Shown here in pieces: positions 9,118 to 17,134 of a stretch of 64,000 nt of DNA (position 1 is the first letter of the stretch; each line of letters starts with the position of its first letter). Where the stretch lies: NCBI GenBank assembly GCA_017305665.1, contig JAFKKH010000013.1, positions 1 to 64,000 of the forward strand. The letters run 5' to 3'. This stretch comes from Hyphomicrobiales bacterium. Its GTDB lineage: Bacteria; Pseudomonadota; Alphaproteobacteria; Rhizobiales; Xanthobacteraceae. Position numbers and translations under genes: made by a program. Under the pieces are notes generated by a model. It made no database searches. It was given only the letters and a program-made list of their open reading frames with translations, and had not been told where the DNA came from.

Positions 9118-9741
9118 TCAGCGTACTGCCGCGATGTCCTGCACCGATGCGCCGCCGAGCCAGGCGCGGCCCTGCCCGTACAGCTTTTCCACTTCCGCGC
9201 CCTTGAGACCCGGCATGTCGCGCTTCACGCGATAGCCGATCTCCTCCTGAATGTAGGCGAGGTGGCGATAGCCTTCCGGGTATTGCGCAAGCTTGGTCTG
9301 ATCGAGCTTGAGCACCGCGGCCGGATCGAGCGGGTCGAGGCGATCCTTCTCATAGATCGGCTGGCGGCGCACCACGCCCCATTTGCCCGCACGCTTCTCG
9401 AGAAAATCGAAGAAGCGCCCGGTGCACACCACGTCGCAGGCCACACCATGAACCGCGCCACGCTGCGAGATCGTCATCTTGGTCTGCGCGATCGCGCGGG
9501 CACCGGCGAGATCGATGCTCATGCCGCCCTGGAAATGCAGGATGCTGACGCCCTTGGCCCAGCCCTCCTTGCTGACGCGGATGAAGTCGGCCGCCGAGCC
9601 CTGAAACCAGGTCGCCGACATCCAGCCGTCCTCATGCCAGACGGTAGCGAAACGCTCCCAGTCGCCGGCGTCGCGCCACACCGCCCAGTTGTCGATCAGG
9701 TCGCGGATCGCCAGCCGGTCCGTCTGTTCTGCATCCGCCAT
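9118..9741 (-). CDS. SnoaL-like / NTF2-fold polyketide-cyclase-type protein
   Basis: The product is 207 residues. The N-terminal ~130 residues look like a SnoaL_4/NTF2-fold domain: DRLAIRDLIDNWAVWRDAGDWERFATVWHEDGWM is the typical opening helix pair, and FDFLEKRAGKWGVVRRQPIYEKDR is the late strand. Members include ring hydroxylase beta-like, dehydratase and isomerase enzymes acting on small ligands. No metal site is obvious. ATG 9741 is chosen because GGAGGG precedes it. The frame is open farther upstream but runs through the divergent regulator gene. It is read divergently from an IclR-type regulator, which probably controls it. Confidence 0.75.
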   Translation of the reverse strand: MADAEQTDRLAIRDLIDNWAVWRDAGDWERFATVWHEDGWMSATWFQGSAADFIRVSKEGWAKGVSILHFQGGMSIDLAGARAIAQTKMTISQRGAVHGVACDVVCTGRFFDFLEKRAGKWGVVRRQPIYEKDRLDPLDPAAVLKLDQTKLAQYPEGYRHLAYIQEEIGYRVKRDMPGLKGAEVEKLYGQGRAWLGGASVQDIAAVR

Positions 9742-9795
9742 ATGTCCCTCCGCTGGAAACGGCTGGACACGTCCGATGCCGTTTGTTAGGTTTCT

Positions 9796-9811
9796 ATACG
9801 AAAACTGGTAT
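9796..9811. promoter_or_regulatory. Candidate IclR operator
   Basis: An imperfect palindrome ATAC-N8-GTAT (9796-9811) lies 5 bases before the start of the IclR-type gene and about 55 bases upstream of the divergent SnoaL-like gene. IclR-family proteins bind such short palindromes in divergent promoter regions, often repressing their own gene. This is inferred from position and symmetry only. Confidence 0.4.
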
Positions 9812-9816
9812 GCCAA

Positions 9817-10584
9817 ATGAAACCGAACCCCAACGCCGCTGTCAAGTCGGCCAACCGCGCCATCGATATCCTCGAATACGTGGCTGATGCGCCGGAGCCG
9901 CCATCGTTCTCGGCGATGCTCAGTCAGCTCGGCATTCCGCGGTCGAGCCTGTTTCATTTGCTGAACAACCTGCTGGCGCGGGGCTATCTCGCGCAGGACG
10001 CCGTCACCGAGCGTTACCGGCTCGGCGATCATGTCCGGCAGCTGGCGAAGAAGACATCCGGCCCGTCGCTTGCGAGCATCGCGACGCCGTTCCTGCGCCA
10101 GCTCACCGGCGAACTGAACGAGACCTCCGGATTCTACGTGCGCTCGGGCCACATGATCGAGGCGCTGGCGTCATCCACCAGCGGCCAGGCGCTGACCTAC
10201 ATCATGAAGGTCGGCGAGCGCGCGCCGCTCTATGCCGTGTCCGGCGGCAAGCTCGCGCTGGCGCGGCTGCCGCAGGCCGAGCTCGAGAGCTATCTCGACG
10301 AGGTGGTGTTCGAGCCGATCACGCCTTACACGATCGCATCGCGGCAGCAGCTCGCCGACGATCTGGCGGAGGTGCGCAGAAGCGGATTCGCCTATTCGCG
10401 CGAGGAATTCACGCCCGGCATCACCGCGGTCGGAACGGCGGTCGAACACGATGGCCGGATGTTCGGCAACATCAATCTGGCGGTTCCGACGGCGCGCTTC
10501 ACGCGCGAACGCGAGATGATGTTCCGCCGCGAATTGCACACGGTCGCAGCCGCGCTCGGCCGGGAAATCGCCGCGCAGATTTAA
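9817..10584 (+). CDS. IclR-family transcriptional regulator
   Basis: This is a 255-residue DNA-binding regulator. A winged helix-turn-helix occupies residues ~12-75 (KSANRAIDILEYVADAPEPP, then LGIPRSSLFHLLNNLLARGYL). An IclR effector-binding GAF-like domain fills the rest (TSGFYVRSGHMIEALAS, YAVSGGKLALARLP, FAYSREEFTPGITAVGTAV, FGNINLAVPTARF). The length is normal for the family. It starts at ATG 9817 with no strong ribosome-binding site and is divergent from the SnoaL-like gene. Such pairs often concern catabolism of small aromatic or organic acids. The effector is unknown. Confidence 0.9.
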   Translation: MKPNPNAAVKSANRAIDILEYVADAPEPPSFSAMLSQLGIPRSSLFHLLNNLLARGYLAQDAVTERYRLGDHVRQLAKKTSGPSLASIATPFLRQLTGELNETSGFYVRSGHMIEALASSTSGQALTYIMKVGERAPLYAVSGGKLALARLPQAELESYLDEVVFEPITPYTIASRQQLADDLAEVRRSGFAYSREEFTPGITAVGTAVEHDGRMFGNINLAVPTARFTREREMMFRRELHTVAAALGREIAAQI

Positions 10585-10598
10585 GGCGCATCCATGCT

Positions 10599-10714
10599 CG
10601 TCATTCCGGGACGATGCGAAGCATCGGGCCCGGAATCCATAGCCCCTGCATCAGTTATATCGATAGACGGATTATGGATTCCGGACAGCCGCTAACGCGG
10701 CTTCCGGAATGACG
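10599..10714. repeat. CGTCATTCC...GGAATGACG palindromic repeat (family C, copy 2)
   Basis: The outer arms are CGTCATTCCGG at 10599-10609 and CCGGAATGACG at 10704-10714. Inside are CCCGGAATCCATAGCCCC and GGATTATGGATTCC. This matches the repeat at 8931-9077 in sequence and orientation. It lies between the IclR-type gene and the convergent MarR-type gene, where it may also terminate transcription. Confidence 0.75.
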
Positions 10715-10731
10715 GTGAATGTCTCGCACCA

Positions 10732-11181
10732 TCATCGCCTCTTCGCAAACCGCCGGATCAGCTTGACCAGCTCCGGCGCGTTGCGGCGCATTTCCATCAG
10801 ATGGCTCGCCGACAGCCTGGTCAGCGCCTTGTCCGCCTTCGCGGTCAGGGTCAGCAGAACCCGGCGGCGATCCCGGACGTCATGCGTCCGCACCACGAGT
10901 CGGGCCCGCACCAGCCGGTCCGCCAGGCCGACGGCGGTGTGATGCTTGAGCAGCAGGTGGCCTGCGAGATCGCCCACCGTGATGCCGCAGTCTGCGCCGA
11001 AGCCCCGGATCGCGAGCAGCGCCTGATGCTGCTGCGGCGGCAATCCGGCCTTGCGCGCGGCCTCCTCGCTGAACGACAGAAACACCCGCAGCGACCGCCT
11101 GAACGCGGCCAGCGCGGCATAATCGTGCTGGGTCATTTGCTTCGGCTGCATGGCCGTCTGCGCGGACTTCCTGACCATCAT
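10732..11181 (-). CDS. MarR-family transcriptional regulator
   Basis: This 149-residue winged-helix regulator has the MarR core: an N-terminal dimerisation helix, ITVGDLAGHLLLKHHTAVGLADRLVRARLVVRTHDVRDRRRVLLTLTAKADKAL as recognition helix plus wing, and a C-terminal helix. The DxRDRRRVLLTLT wing motif is diagnostic. The start is ATG 11181 or ATG 11178. GGGAGA ends immediately before 11181, so 11178 may be the better spaced start. It is read divergently from the ClC channel gene, with a 120-base gap that probably holds its operator. The ligand is unknown. Confidence 0.87.
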   Translation of the reverse strand: MMVRKSAQTAMQPKQMTQHDYAALAAFRRSLRVFLSFSEEAARKAGLPPQQHQALLAIRGFGADCGITVGDLAGHLLLKHHTAVGLADRLVRARLVVRTHDVRDRRRVLLTLTAKADKALTRLSASHLMEMRRNAPELVKLIRRFAKRR

Positions 11182-11301
11182 TCTCCCATTGATTTACATC
11201 GGATCACGATATAATCACGCCCCGCCCCTCCGGCGTGATCGCCGGAACCGGCCCTTAATCCCAGTCCCCGCAGATCCCGTCATTTCCGGACAAGGCCCGT
11301 G

Positions 11302-13122
11302 ATGCAACGTTCCGTTCCTGCCAATTCCTTACCACGCCTCGGCGATTTTACGACCGACCGGCGCGTCCTCGTCCTGACGGCGATGGCGATCCTGGTCGGC
11401 GCCGGCGGAACGGTGACGGCCTGGATCCTGCTGCGTATGATCGCACTGGTCAGCAACCTGGTCTGGTTGCAGACCTTCAGTGTCCACACGCTGTCGTTGG
11501 CCAACGTGAAACCCAGTCTCTGGATGGTGGCGGCGCCCGCGCTCGGCGGCCTCATCATCGGGCTGATGGCCCGCTTCGGCTCGGAGAAAATCCGCGGCCA
11601 CGGTATTCCCGAAGCAATCGAGGCGATCCTGATCGGCGGCAGCCGCCTGCAACCGAAGGTGGCGTTCCTCAAACCGCTGTCGTCGGCGATCTCGATCGGC
11701 AGCGGCGGCCCGTTCGGTGCCGAAGGTCCGATCATCATGACCGGCGGCGCGGTCGGCTCGCTGTTCGCGCAGTTCTTCAGCATGAGCGCCGCCGAGCGCA
11801 AGACGCTGCTGGTCGCCGGCGCCGCGGCCGGCATGACCGCGATCTTCGGAACGCCGGTCGCCGCGGTGCTGCTCGCCGTTGAACTTCTGTTGTTCGAACT
11901 GAAGCCGCGCAGCCTCATTCCGGTGATCGCTGCCTGCGTGATCGCCTCGGCGATCCGGCCATTCCTGATCGGTCATGGCGCGCTGTTTCCGTTTTCCGGA
12001 CATCTCGATCTGCCGTGGTGGGGACTGTTTCCCTATATCGGCGTCGGCGTGGTCGCCGGCCTGCAATCGGGCCTGCTCACCGGCCTGCTCTACAAGGCCG
12101 AGGATCTGTTCGAGCATTTGCCGGTGCACTGGATGTGGTGGCCGGCCATCGGCGGCGTGATCGTCGGACTCGGTGGCCTGATCGAGCCCCGCGCGCTCGG
12201 CGTCGGCTATGACATCATCTCCGACCTCCTGAACAGCAACCTTGCGATCAAGGCCGCGGTCCTGATCCTGGTGGTGAAGTCAGTGATCTGGATCGTCGCG
12301 CTCGCATCCGGCACCTCCGGCGGCGTGCTCGCGCCGCTGCTGATCTTCGGCGGCTGCCTGGGCTGGCTCGAAGGCCAATTCCTGCCCGGCGATCACGGGG
12401 CGTGGGCGCTGATCGGCATGGCCGCCATGATGGGCGGCACCATGCGCGCGCCGCTGACCGCCATCATGTTCGCGCTCGAACTGACCGGCGACTTCGCAAT
12501 GATGGGCCCGCTGCTGATCGCGGCCAGCGCTGCCTACGCGCTGACGGTGCTGCTGCTGAAGCGCTCGATCCTGACCGAGAAGATCGCGCGGCGCGGCCAG
12601 CACGTGGTGCGCGAATACAGCATCGATCCGTTCGAACTCCTGCGTGTCACTGACGTGATGGTGCGCAAGGTCGATACGCTGCCATCCGCGATGCCGATGC
12701 GCGAAGCGCTCGCGTTCTTCTCCGGCGACGCCCGCCGGCACAAATCCTACCCGCTGATCGACGCCGACGGCGGCGTCGCCGGGCTCGTCGGGCGCTCCGA
12801 CGTCCTGCGCTGGCGCGCGGAAAAGGAAGGGTCCGACGACAACGACACGCTGTTCGACCTCCTGTCGGACAGTTCGCTCACCGTCGGCTATCCGGACGAA
12901 CCGGTGTCGCATCTCGCCGACCGCATGGTTCTGGCCGATGTCGGCCGCGTGCCGATCGTGGATCGCACGACCCGGCATCTCGTTGGCCTCGTCGCGCGCA
13001 AAGACCTGTTACGCATCCGTGCGACGGCCAGATCGTCGGAAGCGAACCGCTCGGCCTTCTTCGGCCGAGCCGCGAAGGACTCCGAGGAACCGGCCGAAGT
13101 GCTCAGCTCGACGCCGGGCTAG
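11302..13122 (+). CDS. ClC-family chloride channel/antiporter with C-terminal CBS pair
   Basis: This 606-residue membrane protein starts with a ClC voltage-gated chloride channel core of about 10-12 helices. GHGIPEAIEAIL corresponds to the GSGIP anion-site loop. GSGGPFGAEGP carries the gating glutamate (Glu141). SGTSGGVLAPLLIFGG is the third selectivity loop. After residue ~440 come two CBS domains (VTDVMVRKVDTLPSAM..., then LLSDSSLTVGYPDEPVSHLADRMV...), which sense nucleotides in relatives. An ATG at 11302 directly follows an in-frame GTG. Either may start the protein. The stop overlaps the stop of the convergent permease gene by 4 bp. Confidence 0.92.
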   Translation: MQRSVPANSLPRLGDFTTDRRVLVLTAMAILVGAGGTVTAWILLRMIALVSNLVWLQTFSVHTLSLANVKPSLWMVAAPALGGLIIGLMARFGSEKIRGHGIPEAIEAILIGGSRLQPKVAFLKPLSSAISIGSGGPFGAEGPIIMTGGAVGSLFAQFFSMSAAERKTLLVAGAAAGMTAIFGTPVAAVLLAVELLLFELKPRSLIPVIAACVIASAIRPFLIGHGALFPFSGHLDLPWWGLFPYIGVGVVAGLQSGLLTGLLYKAEDLFEHLPVHWMWWPAIGGVIVGLGGLIEPRALGVGYDIISDLLNSNLAIKAAVLILVVKSVIWIVALASGTSGGVLAPLLIFGGCLGWLEGQFLPGDHGAWALIGMAAMMGGTMRAPLTAIMFALELTGDFAMMGPLLIAASAAYALTVLLLKRSILTEKIARRGQHVVREYSIDPFELLRVTDVMVRKVDTLPSAMPMREALAFFSGDARRHKSYPLIDADGGVAGLVGRSDVLRWRAEKEGSDDNDTLFDLLSDSSLTVGYPDEPVSHLADRMVLADVGRVPIVDRTTRHLVGLVARKDLLRIRATARSSEANRSAFFGRAAKDSEEPAEVLSSTPG

Positions 13123-13970
13123 GACTTCACCGCGCCAGCGGTCAGTCCGCCGACCATGTAGCGGCGGAAGACGTAGTAGATCGCCGCGGGCGGCAGCGCA
13201 TAGATGAAGCCCGTGGTCATCAGCAATTCCCACGGTGAGTCGTCGGCGGCGAGGAAGTTGCCGAGCGCGACCGGCAGCGTCAGCTCGGTGTCGTTGGAGA
13301 GCAGCAGGAACGCGTAGAGATATTCGTTCCACGCCAGCAGCAACGCGTAGGTGCCGATCGCGACCAGCGACGGCATCATCAGCGGCAGATACACCAGGCG
13401 GAACAGTTGCAGCGTGCTGGCGCCGTCCATGACGGCGGCCTCGTCCAGCTCGAGCGGCAGCTTGTCGGAGGCCTGCTTCAGCACCCAGATCGCGTAGGGC
13501 GAAGCGATGGTCATCATCGCGAGGATCAGCGACCAGTGATTGTTGAGCAGACCGTAGACGCCCATGGTGCGGTACATCGGCACGGCGAGGAACGCCGCCG
13601 GAATGAAATAGGTGAACAACGCGAGGTTCATCACCATCCGACCGCCGGGCACGCGCAGCCGCGAGATCGCGAACGCGGCCGACGTCGCCACCACCAGGGT
13701 CAGCACGCCGACCGCCACCGCGATGACCACCGAATTCCAGAACTGCATCCAGAAGTCGCGCAGGAAGTAATGCTGCTGTTTGAAGACGATCGCGAAATTG
13801 TGCAGCGTCGGATGATCGGGCCACAGCTTTCCGGCGAAAGCCTCTTCCTTCGGCGAGATCGAGAACAGGAACAGGTTGTAGACCGGCACCATCGTCCAGA
13901 TGAACACGGGAATGCCGATCAGCAGCAGCCGCGCCTCGGTGCCGACCTCGCGCCAGGTGGGAAATTTCAT
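13119..13970 (-). CDS. Sugar-type ABC transporter permease (MalG-like)
   Basis: This 283-residue inner-membrane permease has six predicted helices. Its cytoplasmic EAA loop, LELDEAAVMDGASTLQLFRLVYLPLMMPSL, is the ATPase-contact site of carbohydrate-type (CUT1) importers. It is the last gene of a three-gene unit: binding protein, MalF-like permease, this permease. The start is 13 bases after the preceding stop, indicating co-transcription. No ATP-binding subunit gene adjoins it, so the transporter must borrow one. The substrate is probably a sugar, oligosaccharide or polyol. This is inferred from family only. Confidence 0.9.
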   Translation of the reverse strand: MKFPTWREVGTEARLLLIGIPVFIWTMVPVYNLFLFSISPKEEAFAGKLWPDHPTLHNFAIVFKQQHYFLRDFWMQFWNSVVIAVAVGVLTLVVATSAAFAISRLRVPGGRMVMNLALFTYFIPAAFLAVPMYRTMGVYGLLNNHWSLILAMMTIASPYAIWVLKQASDKLPLELDEAAVMDGASTLQLFRLVYLPLMMPSLVAIGTYALLLAWNEYLYAFLLLSNDTELTLPVALGNFLAADDSPWELLMTTGFIYALPPAAIYYVFRRYMVGGLTAGAVKS

Positions 13971-13983
13971 CGCGTCCCCCTTC

Positions 13984-14859
13984 TCATCGCGACAGCCGTT
14001 TCATCATGAAATAGACCAGCGGCAGCACCAGCGGCATCGCGCAGACGATCGAGGCCATGGCGAGATCGAGCTGATCGAGCCGGAGATAGCGGATGCCGAG
14101 CGTGGACAGCACGTGGGTGAGATCCGCCGGACCGCCGCCGGTCAAGAGGTAAACGCTGTTGAAATCGCCGAGCGTCCAGATCATCGAGAGCAGCGTGCAG
14201 GTCAGATACAGCGTCTGCACCGACGGCCAGGTGACGAAGCGGAATTTCTGCCACCAGCTCGCGCCGTCGACAGCGGCGGCCTCGAACAGGTCCTGCGAGA
14301 TGGCGAGCCGCCCGGTCATCAGGATCAGCGTCCAGAACGGCAGCGACTTCCAGATATGCACACCGATCGCCATGGTCAGCGCCACCGCGGGATCGTTGAG
14401 CCAGTTCGGGCCGTCGTCGCCGGTGAACTTGAAGATGAGCTGATTGACCACGCCCCATTCGGGATTGAGCATGAAGCGCAGCGACAGGATGGTCGGGATC
14501 GACGGCACCGCCCACGGCAGGATGAAGATCATCGACAGCCAGCGGATCCAGGCGCGCTGCTGGATGAAGAAGCCGGACAGGAACAGCGCGATCACCATCT
14601 TGATGTTGATGCCGATCAACAGAAAGATCAGCGTGTTGACGGCGGCGCGCGCGAAGATCGGATCGTGATAGAGCGCGACATAGCTCGCCGGATGGCGCGC
14701 CAGCCACAGGCCGTAGGTGATCGGATAGACCACGAAGGCGAGGAACACGAGCGCATAGGGCACCAGCAGCACGAAGCCCCAGACCTGCGGCGTGGTGAGC
14801 CGCGGAATCAGCGGCCCGCGGGGAATAGTGCTGTCGGTTGTGAGCATCGTTGCCGTCAT
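13984..14859 (-). CDS. Sugar-type ABC transporter permease (MalF-like)
   Basis: This 291-residue permease has six predicted transmembrane segments. The conserved cytoplasmic loop is DLFEAAAVDGASWWQKFRFVTWPSV (residues ~210-235), the EAA motif of CUT1-type MalF permeases. The N-terminal ~30 residues precede the first helix, starting VWGFVLLVPYALVFLAFVVYP. It pairs with the MalG-like gene 13 bases downstream to form the translocation pore. A hairpin repeat (14911-15020) separates it from the binding-protein gene upstream. That would allow the binding protein to be made in excess. Confidence 0.9.
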   Translation of the reverse strand: MTATMLTTDSTIPRGPLIPRLTTPQVWGFVLLVPYALVFLAFVVYPITYGLWLARHPASYVALYHDPIFARAAVNTLIFLLIGINIKMVIALFLSGFFIQQRAWIRWLSMIFILPWAVPSIPTILSLRFMLNPEWGVVNQLIFKFTGDDGPNWLNDPAVALTMAIGVHIWKSLPFWTLILMTGRLAISQDLFEAAAVDGASWWQKFRFVTWPSVQTLYLTCTLLSMIWTLGDFNSVYLLTGGGPADLTHVLSTLGIRYLRLDQLDLAMASIVCAMPLVLPLVYFMMKRLSR

Positions 14860-14910
14860 GCGGCGTACCTGGCTATTCAGATTGACGTATTCACGAGCGC
14901 CGCCGCCCTG

Positions 14911-15020
14911 CTCCCCTCCCCCTTGCGGGGAGGGGTCGGGGGTGGGGGTATTCCACGTACAGAATCATCGCTCTCGGCTTACCCCCCTCCCTGACCCTCC
15001 CCCGCAAGGGGGAGGGAACG
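14911..15020. repeat. Composite GC-rich palindromic repeat (family A, copy 2)
   Basis: The first hairpin is CCCCTCCCC...GGGGAGGGG at 14913-14935. The second is CCCTCCCCCGCAAGGGGGAGGG at 14995-15016. In mirror orientation they enclose GTCGGGGGTGGGGGTA and TACCCCCCTCCCTGAC arms. The architecture is that of 586-745 and 20318-20445. Here it lies inside an operon, between the binding-protein and permease genes. Confidence 0.75.
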
Positions 15021-15045
15021 GAGAGGCTGTCCCCGCAGCAGGAGA

Positions 15046-16431
15046 TTATCCCGCGACCTGCTTGATGCGTGCGATCAGCTCGTCGACGGCCTTGTCGACC
15101 GGCACCTTCTCGCTCACCACGCGGTTCATCGCCTTGGCCCAGACGTTCTCGTTGTTGAGAATGGTGAACTTGAAGTTTTTCGTGAAATCGAACGGCAGCG
15201 TGCCGCCCATGAACTGGTTGTAGACCGCCTTGCGGTGGCGATCGGCCTGCCAGAACGGACTCTTCTGCCCGGCCAGCGTCACCGGGAACCAGCGACCGAG
15301 CGCGCCTTCGACGTAGGGCCCGAGGTTTTCTTCCTGCAGCAGGAACGCGACGAATTCCTTCGCCTCCTTCTTGTGCTTCGCCGCCGAGAAGATCACGCCA
15401 GTCTTGACGTCGGAGCGATACTTGATCGCCGTGCCGTCCGGCTTCTTGGGGAAGCTCGCCGTGATGATGGTCTGCTCGTAGGCTTTCTTGCCGGCCTCGC
15501 GCTGCTCCGGCGTCAATGCCGGATTGTGCGCGTCCTCGTACCACTTCGCCGCGATCGAGATCGTGAAGTTGTGGGTCATCACGATCGTCTTGTTGTGGAA
15601 CGCGACGTTGTTGTCGGGATCCTTCCAGGTCGTCGAAGACGGCGGCGTGCAGCCTTTGATGTAGGTGTCGGTGTAATCGCGCAGCGCGTTGACGAGACCG
15701 GCCTTCACCTTGGGATCGTCGACCAGCAGCTTGCCCTCGTCGTCGACCAGCTTGACGTTGTAGGCGTCCATGAAGGTGTAGAACGACTGGAAGGAGTCGG
15801 TGGATTCCACGCCCATCGGCTGACCGACGCCGTAGATACGCTTGCGGGTCGCCTTGCGGATCGCCGGCTGCACCTTGTCGCACCAGAACGACCAGTATTC
15901 CTTCCACGTGGTCGGGATGTCGCTCTGCTTGAAGCCGGCCTGCTCCAGCATGTCGCCCCAGATCTGCACATGCATCGACTGCTGCTTCAGCGGAAAGCCG
16001 TAGTAACCCTTCTTCTTGGTCTGGCCGTTGAGCAGATAGGCGGTTTCCAGCGTGTTCGGCGCGAACTTGTCCTTCATCGGCACCAGGATGTCGGAGAGAT
16101 CCTCCAGCTTGCCCTCGAACGCCCACTTGCCGCCGGCCTGCACGTCATAGGTGTCGGAGTAGGCGACATCGGGCACGGTGCCGGAATCCAGCGCCGCCAC
16201 GGTTTTCGGAATCATGTCCTGAATGGCGTATTGCGACAGCTCGACCTTGATGCCGGTCTTGGCTTCGAATTTCTTGATGACGTCGAGCAGCGCGTCGTCT
16301 TCCGCCTTGTAGAAGCCCTTGCCCCACCAGACGGTGATCGTTTCTTGTGCCAGCGCGGGCGAAGCCGCATAGGCGAACCCTGCCGCAACCGCGGCAAGCG
16401 AAAGCAAGCGAAGTTTTGTTGTTGTTGTCAC
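15046..16431 (-). CDS. Extracellular substrate-binding protein of a sugar-type ABC importer
   Basis: This 461-residue periplasmic binding protein (SBP_bac_1 family) has a Sec signal peptide: LRLLSLAAVAAGFAYAASPALA, cleaved before QETITVWWGKG. The mature part shows the family pattern: WGKGFYKAEDDALLDVIKKFEAKTGIKVE, AALDSGTVPDVAYSD, and GFPLKQQSMHVQIWGDMLEQAGF. GTG 16429-16431 is chosen as start because GGGAG lies 6 bases upstream and the signal peptide follows at once. The frame remains open upstream but with no signal peptide context. It precedes the two permease genes. Its ligand is unknown. Confidence 0.9.
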   Translation of the reverse strand: MTTTTKLRLLSLAAVAAGFAYAASPALAQETITVWWGKGFYKAEDDALLDVIKKFEAKTGIKVELSQYAIQDMIPKTVAALDSGTVPDVAYSDTYDVQAGGKWAFEGKLEDLSDILVPMKDKFAPNTLETAYLLNGQTKKKGYYGFPLKQQSMHVQIWGDMLEQAGFKQSDIPTTWKEYWSFWCDKVQPAIRKATRKRIYGVGQPMGVESTDSFQSFYTFMDAYNVKLVDDEGKLLVDDPKVKAGLVNALRDYTDTYIKGCTPPSSTTWKDPDNNVAFHNKTIVMTHNFTISIAAKWYEDAHNPALTPEQREAGKKAYEQTIITASFPKKPDGTAIKYRSDVKTGVIFSAAKHKKEAKEFVAFLLQEENLGPYVEGALGRWFPVTLAGQKSPFWQADRHRKAVYNQFMGGTLPFDFTKNFKFTILNNENVWAKAMNRVVSEKVPVDKAVDELIARIKQVAG

Positions 16432-16624
16432 GTTGTTCTCCCTGACTGCCGGATTTCTTTGAACCAGCTGGATAAATACTAACGCATTATCGCCATCCGT
16501 CCAGATGCCCCGCGGGCGACGCGGCGACGCACGATCGCGTTGCATCGAACAAGCGGCCCGCTATCATCGCTTCCGCGGTCCCGCCGTGAGCGGACAACCG
16601 CGACCACTGCATGAGACGTTCATC

Positions 16625-17119
16625 ATGACCGACGCCGATGTCCCCGCGCCCGAACTCGCCGTGTCGCAATGGTTCAATACGCGTGAGCCGCTGACATTGG
16701 CCGCGCTGCGCGGGCGTCCGGTGCTGCTCCATGCCTTCCAGATGCTGTGTCCGGGCTGCGTGGCGCATGGAACACCGCAGACGCAACGCGCGCACGAATT
16801 GTTCCGCGCCACCGATCTCCAGGTCATCGGCCTGCACACGGTGTTCGAGCATCACGCGGCGATGACACCGGTATCGCTCGCGGCCTTCATTCATGAATAC
16901 CGGCTGACGTTTCCGATCGGCGTCGATGCCGCCGGCGACGGCACCCCGCTGCCGGTCACCATGAGCCGCTATGGCATGCAGGGCACACCGACCAGCATCC
17001 TGATCGGCCGCGACGGCCGCATCGTGCATCACGGTTTCGGTCAGCAGAGCGACATGGCGCTCGGCGCCATGATCGCCGCCGAACTCGCGGGCGCAACGAC
17101 ATTCGCCGCGAAGGCGTGA
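16625..17119 (+). CDS. AhpC/TSA-type redoxin (thioredoxin fold)
   Basis: This 164-residue cytoplasmic thioredoxin-fold protein has a CPGC active-site motif (Cys42, Cys45) and the late cis-Pro loop GMQGTPTSILIGRDGRIVHHGFG. VTMSRYGMQGTPT and the overall layout fit the AhpC/TSA-redoxin superfamily of peroxide or disulfide reductases. The partner is unknown. ATG 16625 is chosen because the fold starts there. An upstream in-frame ATG at 16505 would add 40 residues of low-quality sequence. It is divergent from the ABC binding-protein gene and converges on the antiporter gene 15 bases downstream. Confidence 0.82.
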   Translation: MTDADVPAPELAVSQWFNTREPLTLAALRGRPVLLHAFQMLCPGCVAHGTPQTQRAHELFRATDLQVIGLHTVFEHHAAMTPVSLAAFIHEYRLTFPIGVDAAGDGTPLPVTMSRYGMQGTPTSILIGRDGRIVHHGFGQQSDMALGAMIAAELAGATTFAAKA

Positions 17120-17134
17120 AGCGCGGCGAAAGGC

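Noticed and set aside
9742-10152. Extension of the SnoaL-like gene upstream to 10152
   Set aside because: It would run through the divergent regulator gene and its promoter. GGAGGG supports ATG 9741.
15235-16482. A 415-codon plus-strand frame opposite the ABC binding-protein gene
   Set aside because: Antisense artefact of GC-rich third positions. The minus-strand signal peptide and family motifs are clear.
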